The position numbers and the translations under genes were made by a program. A stretch of DNA of 64,000 bases from positions 50,230,211 to 50,294,210 of the forward strand of contig CM064505.1 in assembly GCA_032716605.1 (NCBI GenBank), read 5' to 3'. Source of the DNA: Paralithodes platypus (Eukaryota > Arthropoda > Malacostraca > Decapoda > Lithodidae). The notes under the pieces were generated by a model that made no database searches, was not told the origin of the DNA, and saw only the letters and a list, made by a program, of their open reading frames with translations. This document shows positions 10,252-18,739 of the stretch, piece by piece (position 1 is the first letter of the stretch; each line of letters begins with the position of its first letter).

Positions 10252-10391
10252 CGTGAACTTGTGTCGTGTTACTGTGTTTATTTTGTGTTCTCTATTCCTC
10301 ATACCTTGTATTGTGCATGCAACCTTCTATACCCAGTCATTCAGAACTCACATTACCCAAGTTAAACCTGTAGAAAAACAGGGCATAACAT

Positions 10392-10406
10392 TGGCGACAG
10401 CGGTGG
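10392..10406 (+). promoter_or_regulatory. Primer-binding site of copy A, tRNA-Leu-like
   Basis: TGGCGACAGCGGTGG starts two bases after the LTR. Copy B has TGGCGGCAGCGGTGG. Both match the complement of a tRNA-Leu 3' end (TGGTGGCAGCGGTGG) with one or two mismatches. Confidence 0.65.
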
Positions 10407-10471
10407 TTCTTGATTCGGATAAAAGGTTGCATTACATTGCAAGTTTGGAACAGCTAGAACACGAGAACATC

Positions 10472-11404
10472 ATGGCGCAACCTAACTACGTTTTCATCCC
10501 AAAGTATGAGGAAACAAATTATGGGATCGAAGTATTCATGGACATAGTGAAATCCTTAGTTGACATTACTTATACCACGGACGCACATAAAATAGCCGTA
10601 ACATTACCACACCTGGGAAAAGCCGTTTCCCTGGTGGCCTATCAAGTGCGCCCTGATCTCACCTGGAACGAATTTCGCACAATAGTGATAGAAGCCATTA
10701 AACCTTCGTTGGGCGTTTTCGTGGCCCACACCCGTATCCTAGACACGAAATTCGAAGGCGATCTAGATGCCACAGTCAGTAAGCTTGCCCAACACATAAA
10801 AAATTCTTTCCCCACGTTGACCAAAATCCAACAAGAACAGCAAATTCTGGTCAACCTTGTGTCAATATTGCCCTCAGCAGTAAAAGACCATTTCCGGGTG
10901 CACGATTTCGTCGAATACAAAAAAGACCTCATCACGATCCGACGTATTTTGGCCGTGCGCACAGAAGCACCCACCCAAATCGCTGCAATCAAGAGGTTTC
11001 CCACGCACCCGCAGCAAACCAACCACCAAAACCCCAAGAATGCCTACCCAGCCTCATCTTTCAACAACAGACCCACCTACCCTTCCGGCAAGCCCCAACC
11101 CAGTAGACCCCGGTTCCAACCGTCCCAGCCACGCAGAATCTTCAACCGGAACAGCAACTACAACACCTACCAAAGTAAAAATCCTACCTTAGTCATTATC
11201 AACCCCTATGAATTCCCTGCCTGTAATGCTCAGTGTGCCCTCCACCAAATTCGTGACTCTGCCAAACCCCGCCCCTCTACTCCTCGCATTTCTGTAAATG
11301 AAGAGGAGTGGGGACAAGAGGAAGAAATTGCCCCCCATACCATGACCTCAGATGATACCGAGGAAACCCTGGAAGAGGTAGATACCGACCCCCAGGATTT
11401 TTAA
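10472..11404 (+). CDS. Gag of copy A
   Basis: 310 aa from the ATG after the primer-binding site. Residues about 15-170 resemble a capsid region (FMDIVKSLVDI, LGKAVSLVAYQV, LTWNEFRTIVIEAIKP, FEGDLDATVSKLAQHIK) and are conserved in copies B and C. The C-terminal half is Pro/Asn/Arg-rich (several RPRFQPSQPRR-like blocks) and ends very acidic (EEWGQEEE, TSDDTEETLEEVD). There is no CCHC zinc knuckle, only a lone CNAQCALH stretch, so the Arg-rich tract may take over RNA binding. The same frame is open upstream through the primer-binding site into U5. Protease follows in another frame after GAT-TTT-TAA. Confidence 0.85.
   Translation: MAQPNYVFIPKYEETNYGIEVFMDIVKSLVDITYTTDAHKIAVTLPHLGKAVSLVAYQVRPDLTWNEFRTIVIEAIKPSLGVFVAHTRILDTKFEGDLDATVSKLAQHIKNSFPTLTKIQQEQQILVNLVSILPSAVKDHFRVHDFVEYKKDLITIRRILAVRTEAPTQIAAIKRFPTHPQQTNHQNPKNAYPASSFNNRPTYPSGKPQPSRPRFQPSQPRRIFNRNSNYNTYQSKNPTLVIINPYEFPACNAQCALHQIRDSAKPRPSTPRISVNEEEWGQEEEIAPHTMTSDDTEETLEEVDTDPQDF
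11397..11404 (+). promoter_or_regulatory. Possible -1 slip site at the gag stop
   Basis: Gag ends GAT-TTT-TAA and protease lies in the -1 frame. Five T residues would let the P-site Phe tRNA slip back one base onto TTT and avoid the stop. The bases are identical in copy B (near 57169-57176, minus). The alternative is reinitiation at ATGG, 18 bases downstream. Confidence 0.35.
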
Positions 11405-11421
11405 AGTATCCCCCGCCCACG

Positions 11422-12045
11422 ATGGGCTCGGCGGGGGACGCCATAACTAGTCGCACTGCCCCCATTTATTACATGGCCAAAATCAAGGACATTCCTGTCC
11501 GCTTGCTAATCGACACGGGAGCTGCCAAGTCATGTTTGTTCAAATCTTACTATGAAAAACATCCCCGACGATTTGGCCCTTTGTTAAACACCAAAACAGA
11601 ACTCATCTCAGCTGCTGATACTTACTTAAATCTCCTAGGAGACACTTTACCCCTATCAGTAACCACTCCTGGCCCCCATGCTCGTTGTTATCACACATTT
11701 ACAGTATTTTCCTCCAACTGTAAACATTATGATGGTTTCCTTGGACTTGACCTCCTTCAAAAACTAGAGGCCCAGATTGACTGCGGCCAAAGGCTGATCT
11801 CATTCAAAAACAAATTCCAGCCCAAAGCCTCTGACAAACCAATCACGCAGAAACCCATTCCCAAAAAGAAAAAACAACCTCCCCCTCAACAAAACCTGAT
11901 TCAGGGTTACCAAGTTGCAGCTAGCACTAAGGTTACTCCTAAAACCCCCCCTTGCCCCGAGATCTCTCAAAACCTCACTCAATTCAGTAAAAAAAATGCC
12001 TCAACAAACGAAAGAAGACAAGTCCAAGCAACTCCCCCTCGGTAA
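11422..12045 (+). CDS. Aspartic protease of copy A
   Basis: 207 codons. The catalytic loop reads LLIDTGAAKS (residues about 28-37), followed by flap-like and ILG-like parts: GDTLPLSV, then HYDGFLGLDLLQKL near 105-118, equivalent to the second conserved turn of retropepsins. It should cut Gag and Pol as a dimer. A Lys/Pro-rich tail (KPIPKKKKQPPPQQ) leads into the overlap with pol, which is read in yet another frame from about 11915. The start ATG at 11422 is conserved in copy B. Confidence 0.82.
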   Translation: MGSAGDAITSRTAPIYYMAKIKDIPVRLLIDTGAAKSCLFKSYYEKHPRRFGPLLNTKTELISAADTYLNLLGDTLPLSVTTPGPHARCYHTFTVFSSNCKHYDGFLGLDLLQKLEAQIDCGQRLISFKNKFQPKASDKPITQKPIPKKKKQPPPQQNLIQGYQVAASTKVTPKTPPCPEISQNLTQFSKKNASTNERRQVQATPPR

Positions 12046-13822
12046 TCCCCTCAATTCTCGTAACTCTGCCCAGAATAAATCCTCCCATGTTTTCAGGACA
12101 GACTCTGATATATGTAACCCTAATTCTATCCAATGTTTATGTACACATGTTTCCAGAGAAAATGCCGACCAATGTACCCAACAATGTTTCCCCCATGCCC
12201 CCAGAAATGTTAACAACCCCAAATCAATACACCAGTCCTACACCAATAACCCATGTTCTACACCTAACTTTTTCCCCACCAACCCTCCGCAGTCCCCCCA
12301 GCAAATCCCGTTTTCTAACTCGCTCACCTCGCACCCTTCTGAACCACCCGCACGCGCCGTTAATCCCCCCCTCACGCGTGCTGACCGAGGGACACAACCA
12401 TGTTCCCACCATGCCCCCAGAAATGCCCAGCTATTCCACCACCCCCCCAATCCCCCTTGTGACAGTTTTTCGTCAGTAGCTCCCTTCCACCCCCCCACAA
12501 TTCACACCCCTAATAAACTTCAAAACCCCACACTTGACTCACCCCCTCATGACAGACAAACCCACCAACCCCAGATAACCTCTAAACAAACTGTTACTGC
12601 CACCGACAACGCTTCCCCCACCAACCCTCCGCAGTCCCTCCAACAAATCCCGTTTTCTAACCCCCTCACACCGCGCCCCACTGATCCTCTCACACGCGCC
12701 GTTAATCCCCCCCTCACGCGTGACCCCCACCAAAGTGACCTTGCCCCCCTTATAAGTACCAAGCACCTGCTCGCCAGTCAATCCCCCACCATCATTAGCC
12801 CAGCGGTAGTTCAGGATAAATGCCAAATTCCCCCCCACCATCAAAAATGGGTGAACCTGCGGCCCATACCCCAAACTCACATGGTATTTTCCCCCACTAA
12901 CACATCCCCCAACCCCCATCGCTGCCTCTTACAACCCGCCATCATTCCCGCTCGTATCAACCACATTCTCGTGGCTAATATCTCAGAGGAACCCCTGACA
13001 TTACCGAAAGGTCTCATTATAGGAGATCTCGAAACTTTCGATGACCTCCCCATACATTGTAACGACACCCCTACCAGCCTCCAATTGCCCCCTCTTCCTG
13101 AGACACTATCTGACCACCAAAAGAACGGCATGTACGACCTACTGATGGAATTCAGTGACGTCTTTGCCCAACAACCCACCGAAATCGGACAGACGGATGT
13201 AGAACAACACATCATTAACACCACAGGCCCCCCCATACGACAACCATCCCGTAGAAAGAACCCCATACAACGTCAGGAAGAGGAACGCCAAGTCCAGGAA
13301 ATGTTAGAGGCCGGGATTGCCACCCCGTCCATTAGCCCCTGGTCTTCCCCTGTTGTCTTAGTCAAAAAGAAAGATGGGACAACCCGTTTTTGCGTCGACT
13401 ACAGGAGGTTAAATGACATAACCATTAAAGACGCTACGCCCTTACCCCGAATAGACGATTCCCTTGACTCCCTATACGGATCCAAATGGTTCACTACCCT
13501 CGACTTGCAAGCAGGGTATTGGCAAGTGCCTATCAAGGCCGAGGACCAAAAGAAAACAGCATTTTCCACTAGTGGTGGCCATCACTATGAATTTAACGTC
13601 CTACCTTTTGGCCTCTGTAACGGACCCGCCACTTTCTCCCGTTTGATGGAAACGGTATTGCATGGCCTAACCTGGGAAACCTGCCTAGCCTATCTGGACG
13701 ATATTATTGTGTACTCTCCAACCTGGGAAGAACACCTCCTCAGGTTGAGACAAGTCCTGCAAAGAATCCGAGCCGCCGGGTTGAAATTAAAACCCTCAAA
13801 GTGCGTCCACCTCCACAATTGA
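11915..13822 (+). pseudogene. Pol of copy A: Pro-rich leader and truncated reverse transcriptase
   Basis: The frame overlaps the end of protease. An ATG at 11996, after a run of eight A residues, is shared with copy B and is the likely pol start. About 350 residues of Pro/Thr/Asn-rich sequence precede RT. RT shows QEMLEAGIATPSISPWSSPV, VDYRRLND, TTLDLQAGYWQVP, LPFGLCNGPATF and the catalytic YLDD near the end. Coding then stops abruptly: KPSKC is followed by a few unrelated residues and a stop, because a deletion joins this point (about 13805) to sequence after the integrase core. RNase H and most of integrase are lost. Confidence 0.85.
13801..13812 (+). other. Deletion junction in copy A pol
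   Basis: GTGCG (RT KPSKC codons, equivalent to 54906-54910 in copy B) is joined to TCCACCTCCACAATT (equivalent to about 53302 in copy B). About 1.6 kb of pol is removed with little or no microhomology, and the frame changes. Confidence 0.85.
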
Positions 13823-13826
13823 CCCA

Positions 13827-15776
13827 TTGCAACATCTGCAAAACACCCTCCATACCGCCCAGATCTGTCAAGACACCAAAACTGACAACATCGATGAAAA
13901 AAACCCTTTCGCCATCCATGACACCGTAATGGTAGCCAACCTCCCTATCACCAACAAGTTAGGCCCTCGCTATGTCGGACCCTACACCGTAATACAAGTC
14001 CCAAATGCCTTTCAAGTCACCATCGACTATCACGGCGTAACTCGCACGCTCCGAACTAGATTCGTCCGAGCGTTTAAACCTCTAAAGCCACAAGACATTA
14101 CCCCACCCCACACGTCCGACCCTAAAGTAAATACCCCTACTCACCCCCTCACTCACGCTACGAATATTCCCATACAAACCCCTAAGGACCTAAGCCCTCC
14201 AGCACCGAACCGACAAATCTTTTCTCACCATACCCCCCCAACTAACCTCCACAAACCCCAAGCCCCCAATATCACACCCTCTTCCACCATGACACCTTCT
14301 TTCACTTCTGATAGTCAAGTTCCTCCCCAACTTATCCAAGTACAAAAACCTCCACCCACAACCCCGACCACAACAGAAACCCTCCCGTCTAGCCCTGACA
14401 TACCTCCACCAGGCACCACAGTGAGAAAACCACCACCGCCACCCCAAACCAAGTACACACCCAACCGCACCACACAATCTACCTCAGTAACCTCACGCTA
14501 CAACTTACGCCCACGACAAACATCGTTTAAAACCTCCAGAAAACACACCCTACTAACCAAGTTCCGTAGGGCTGCCAGACCACTACCCTCCTCCTCCTCC
14601 TCCTCCTCTTCTTCTTCTTCGTCGAATTCTCCCCCACAAAGGGAAAGAAGACGAATAATCACCAGCAAATCACCAACCTCATCAAACAACACACGCCCCT
14701 ACCCCCAACCCTCCAACTTAAATCTACACTCCTTACCCACCCGTCTAGCCCCCCCCGCATCCGCCCCTTTCCCCTCCACGATCCCCACCCCCCCCCCCAC
14801 ACACCGCCCAACCACCTCATCCCACGGAACCCCCAACCAACCCCCCCCTAAGAAACCCCCCCCCAAAGTCACCCCCGAGAAAACTCCCACATGTCATTTA
14901 CCTATAAAACATGCTTCCCCTCACTATAAAACATCGTCGAGCGACTCAAGTCCCACGACAAACATCTACCTTCCCACCAGGACCGCCAGAGGTAGAATAA
15001 TCAACAGACCCATCAGATTTAAAGACAGCGATACAAAAATAACACCCCGTTCTGACACTAAGGACCCAAGCCACACAACACACACACCCCCTCCTTCCCA
15101 CACACCTCCTTCACCCACCTTACCTACACCGATTTTGCGCATTGCCTCACTATATATTCCCAACCTACAACACCGCCTAAGAAAACCAAATACAACCCAG
15201 ACTCACATTCCCCCTTCGTCCCCAGCCCTGTTGTCACGCGCGAATCCCCTTTCGGTTAGTAACCCATTCACCACACTAAACAGACTTCCTGTCAACCCCA
15301 CACACCTCACTCCGACCCCCACGGGGGAAAGCTACAAACCATTCATACGAAAGGTTAAAGTAAAGACCCCCACTGGACACTTGGCCCGTGTACCACACCC
15401 ACACCAAGCCCGGGCAGCCGCCCGCCACAACACAGAGGACACATTCTTACAGGTATACATTGACCTGCAAAAGAAACCTGACCGTCGCTCTCGTGTTTGG
15501 TGGAACTTTCTAAATACCCTGAAAATGACCCACCATTACTATGATTCTTTTAACTTCACCCTTGAGGCTCGAGGACGAGCCTATAATGAAGGAGAGGGAA
15601 GTAAAATGCCCCAGAACAAGAAGCCCACCACAGAAGCCACGAGCGAACACCACACAGAAACACCCGGAAGAAAGGTCCACAGAACGAAAGGACCAGCTGA
15701 CCGAGCCCGCCATTCCAGGCAGGCCCAAGCCCGCAGGGCTAAACAGCTCCAGGACACACCCATTTACCTTTTCTAA
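13827..15776 (+). CDS. Integrase C-terminal module plus long Pro/Ser/Thr-rich tail, entering the 3' LTR
   Basis: 649 codons, out of frame with RT because of the deletion, so probably untranslated in this copy. The start corresponds to the end of integrase: VMVANLP, then a GPY/F-like block (LGPRYVGPYTVIQV) and RTRFVRAFKPL. About 380 residues of Pro/Ser/Thr-rich low complexity follow, including a Ser run. A conserved block then appears (FIRKVKVKTPTGHLARV, DTFLQVYIDLQKKPD, FNFTLEARGRAYNEGEG) that matches copy B. The frame passes through the polypurine tract and ends 57 codons inside the 3' LTR, with an Arg/Lys-rich tail (RQAQARRAKQLQ). The function of the tail is unknown. No transmembrane helix is apparent, so I do not call it Env. 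Confidence 0.7.
   Translation: MQHLQNTLHTAQICQDTKTDNIDEKNPFAIHDTVMVANLPITNKLGPRYVGPYTVIQVPNAFQVTIDYHGVTRTLRTRFVRAFKPLKPQDITPPHTSDPKVNTPTHPLTHATNIPIQTPKDLSPPAPNRQIFSHHTPPTNLHKPQAPNITPSSTMTPSFTSDSQVPPQLIQVQKPPPTTPTTTETLPSSPDIPPPGTTVRKPPPPPQTKYTPNRTTQSTSVTSRYNLRPRQTSFKTSRKHTLLTKFRRAARPLPSSSSSSSSSSSSNSPPQRERRRIITSKSPTSSNNTRPYPQPSNLNLHSLPTRLAPPASAPFPSTIPTPPPTHRPTTSSHGTPNQPPPKKPPPKVTPEKTPTCHLPIKHASPHYKTSSSDSSPTTNIYLPTRTARGRIINRPIRFKDSDTKITPRSDTKDPSHTTHTPPPSHTPPSPTLPTPILRIASLYIPNLQHRLRKPNTTQTHIPPSSPALLSRANPLSVSNPFTTLNRLPVNPTHLTPTPTGESYKPFIRKVKVKTPTGHLARVPHPHQARAAARHNTEDTFLQVYIDLQKKPDRRSRVWWNFLNTLKMTHHYYDSFNFTLEARGRAYNEGEGSKMPQNKKPTTEATSEHHTETPGRKVHRTKGPADRARHSRQAQARRAKQLQDTPIYLF
15588..15601 (+). 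promoter_or_regulatory. Polypurine tract of copy A
   Basis: GAAGGAGAGGGAAG directly precedes the 3' LTR start TAAAATG. Copy B has the same tract next to the same LTR start, which fixes the LTR boundary in both. Confidence 0.75.
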
Positions 15777-18739
15777 AACCGACCATTTTCCACACCTCAC
15801 GTACACTAACCCCTCGTGCCCTACACTTATTAACTACAAAGATGATGAACAGGAATATACATTCATATTAAAAACACCCATGCCTGTCCCGACGTTGAGC
15901 CAATGCCAACACATCAGACAGCCATAATTATATCTATGTATGTTCTTGCATCCGAGAAGTAGATGTTATATATCTTAGAAGTTAAAGCACCCACGCTGTC
16001 CCTAGATCTCTTATATCATTTTCCATGACGAGTATAGATATATGTAACCCGTGCTCAGTCGCCCCTTGCATTGCTCCTCTAGTAACTAAGTATTAATATT
16101 AACATTCCCTAACATCTTGTCTTGCCAGACTAAGCTTCTGAAGACCCATCGCCCCATAAATCTATGTATGCAACCCTTAGGTTAAGTATTTTTATCCGCC
16201 ATTGTGTTCACCTTTTTCCATTTACTTTCCACAATTGTCATACGTCTTCCCCTTGCCTCCTTCGTATCCACAGTCCACACTACGCCAATTTACTTTGTGT
16301 CTTACACCTCTTACCCCAACCAGAGATTATATAAGATAACCTGGTTATCAGTATCTGTCATAAGTACCCCGAAACAATAACTAAGTACCCCTACGAACTG
16401 CCACTGTGGTTGGTATTTTATATTTAATAGAAAACGCAGCTCCCAGGGCCAACTAATAGTATCCATAACCCTCTGACTGATCACATAACTCTATCTTTTC
16501 CAGACTCATATACCACCCCATAGTTGCATTCCCCGGTAGCATTTGGCTAACGTATTCTACTGCCTTTTCAAACTTCCATATCAATTGTAGCCTAATGCCA
16601 CCCCCACGCCCAGGGACCTTAGGGGCAAAATTTCCCTGTAGCCCTTGAACTCTCCCCCCCCCCTCTCATTAAGACACCCGCGCTTCTCGACTCTTGTCCG
16701 ACCTAGCCTCTCTCTCATACCTCTTGAAGATCCTTGAATTGTCCGTTACTAACGCTCTCCAACCTTTTATATATATACTCCTATCCAGCCTACCTTCACT
16801 TAGTAGGCCAGAACAACATTAGAACTTTACTAGCCCCTTGCATGCCATCTATTCTCTTACAACACATTCACAACCCTGCACCCAATGGTCGTCGGTGCGA
16901 GGCTAGCCGCCCCGCCAGTAACTAACTTCTATTGTCATACTTCCAGATAAATGTGGCAGAGTTAGCAACCCAGTCTCCACCATATCCAGCAAACCCTACA
17001 ATTAACAACCAGCCGAGTAAAACCAGCTAGCTAAGGCACCTTCGGTTTTGGTATTAAAGACACTCACATCTGTCTCATACACAGAGGGTTATTACAAACA
17101 CTGGTGATATGGCAAGCCCCTAGCCACAGCCGCCGGACGACTAGATCAGAGAGGGCGCCCAGCTCCCCCTTTTCGCCCACCCGAGGAGGGAGACCCCCAC
17201 CCCCGCGGAGGTATACCTGGCCCCTGTTTTGACTCTCGAGTCATTGCCAGGTAGCACAGGAATTCTTCCTATCAATGAACTAACCATGAATGACTAACAC
17301 CTTTACTAACCTCTATTACCTCACAATAAACCATTTACCTTTCTTGCATGCTCTGATCACTAAATTAGCACCTCAGCTATACCATAGAATGAAGATTGAA
17401 CAATCTAGAGAGACGCTCCTATCACAGCTGTCCCCATCCTCCTCGCAAAGTAGATCCAGTCTCTCTCCCCTAAATACGTCCAGTATAGCCAAAATAGTAC
17501 CTCTTACTAAGGCTCAGTTATATGAAAATATAAAGGCTTCCTATCGCCCTGTGCCACAACAGTAAATACCATCTTACCTAGTCCCCATATCTATTGAGAG
17601 CTCAATTAAGTCCATAAGACTCGAGATCCCTACTGTCTGCAGGGTCCAGAACCGAGCCTATAAATCTACCTCCCGCCCCCAGTCAAATCAGTTGAAAGCT
17701 AGACACCAACCAGTGGTCACTACCCTGCAGTTTACCTCTAGCTCTGCCCTTGTGTTGTTCCGGAGTTGAGAGATTCCAGATCCGGCAGACTCCGTGGCAG
17801 AGAAGACTGATAGAAGCATCTGTCCATGTACAAGTCCTAACGTGCACCTTATAACCTTCACACAAATTCGTGGGTATATAAGTGTGTAGCCAGCAACGAT
17901 CATCAAGAGATCCGACTTGAGAACTTCCTACATTTTGGACCATCTGGACGGCCGAGGAACCAGTCGTTAGCCCCCAACATCACCGGAAGCAAGATAACCA
18001 GGACCAGATCTACCCATACTATTCAAGATTCATGTTACTAGTACTAAGTGTTATAGTACTAGCTTGATACGCACCTATTAACTTTCTATAAAGTGGCTAA
18101 GACCTTGCCCAGTGTAATTCATATTTAACCATTCCATTTGGGACGTACTAAGCGATCAGTGTTTTTTATTTACAGGCGACCTTGACTCTCGTAATTACCT
18201 TATTCAGATATTAAAACTCTAGTGATATCTAACGTTCGCCCACTGATTCGTGTTCTACATATTTCTGCATTAAGAATATCAAACTTAGTTCAGTACCCCC
18301 ATGAGGTTGCTAGAGATTTCCGTGTTCTATAATATACGCGTCTAATCCTAACTGTGAGTTGCTACGTGGGCACGCGACCAGCCAGCAAGAGGTAAAATCA
18401 GTGACAGTGAATTATACGAATATATTGAGGTCTTCCAGTAAAATATAAACTTGCTAATTAAACCCGTGATCAGAAGAATATACCTGAACGTTGGAAGTGG
18501 GAGACTAGGCTCCATCCAAATCCGCAAATGCTAGCAGTTCCCTTCTATCATTTGTTTTGTGCAAATATAACTATCTTTCTATGCTCTTTATTTCAATAAA
18601 CGTGAACTTGTGTCGTGTTACTGTGTTTATTTTGTGTTCTCTATTCCTCATACCTTGTATTGTGCATGCAACCTTCTATACCCAGTCATTCAGAACTCAC
18701 ATTACCCAAGTTAAACCTGTAGAAAAACAGGGCATAACA
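15602..18739 (+). repeat. 3' LTR of copy A (3138 bp)
   Basis: Same length as the 5' LTR, with about two substitutions seen by eye. Ends ...GGGCATAACA and is followed by the ATATT duplication and satellite DNA. Confidence 0.93.

Larger units (their letters stand above)
7253..10390 (+). repeat. 5' LTR of copy A (3138 bp)
   Basis: It begins TAAAATGCCC and ends GGGCATAACA, an imperfect inverted pair without the usual TG start. U3 is about 2.3 kb, with a TATA box at 9526 and a poly(A) signal at 10246. It is exceptionally long for Ty3/Gypsy. The 3' LTR matches it at offset +8349. Confidence 0.93.
7253..18739 (+). mobile_element. Long-LTR Ty3/Gypsy retrotransposon, copy A (internally deleted)
   Basis: Two 3138-bp direct repeats (7253-10390 and 15602-18739) flank a 5.2-kb interior with gag, protease, a truncated RT and a Pro-rich ORF. 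A perfect 5-bp duplication, ATATT (7248-7252 and 18740-18744), flanks the element inside satellite DNA. I saw only two base differences between the LTRs by eye (near 7947/16296 and 8824/17173), so the insertion is recent. Compared with copy B, about 1.6 kb of pol is missing at a junction near 13805. Copy A therefore cannot encode RNase H or a full integrase and must have been mobilised in trans. Confidence 0.93.

Noticed and set aside
7258..10386. LTR ends drawn as TGCCC...GGGCA to satisfy the TG...CA rule
   Set aside because: The polypurine tract, primer-binding site and two independent target duplications place the ends at TAAAATG and CATAACA.
13827..15776. Env-like protein in copy A
   Set aside because: No signal peptide, transmembrane segment or furin-type site recognised; it continues from integrase.
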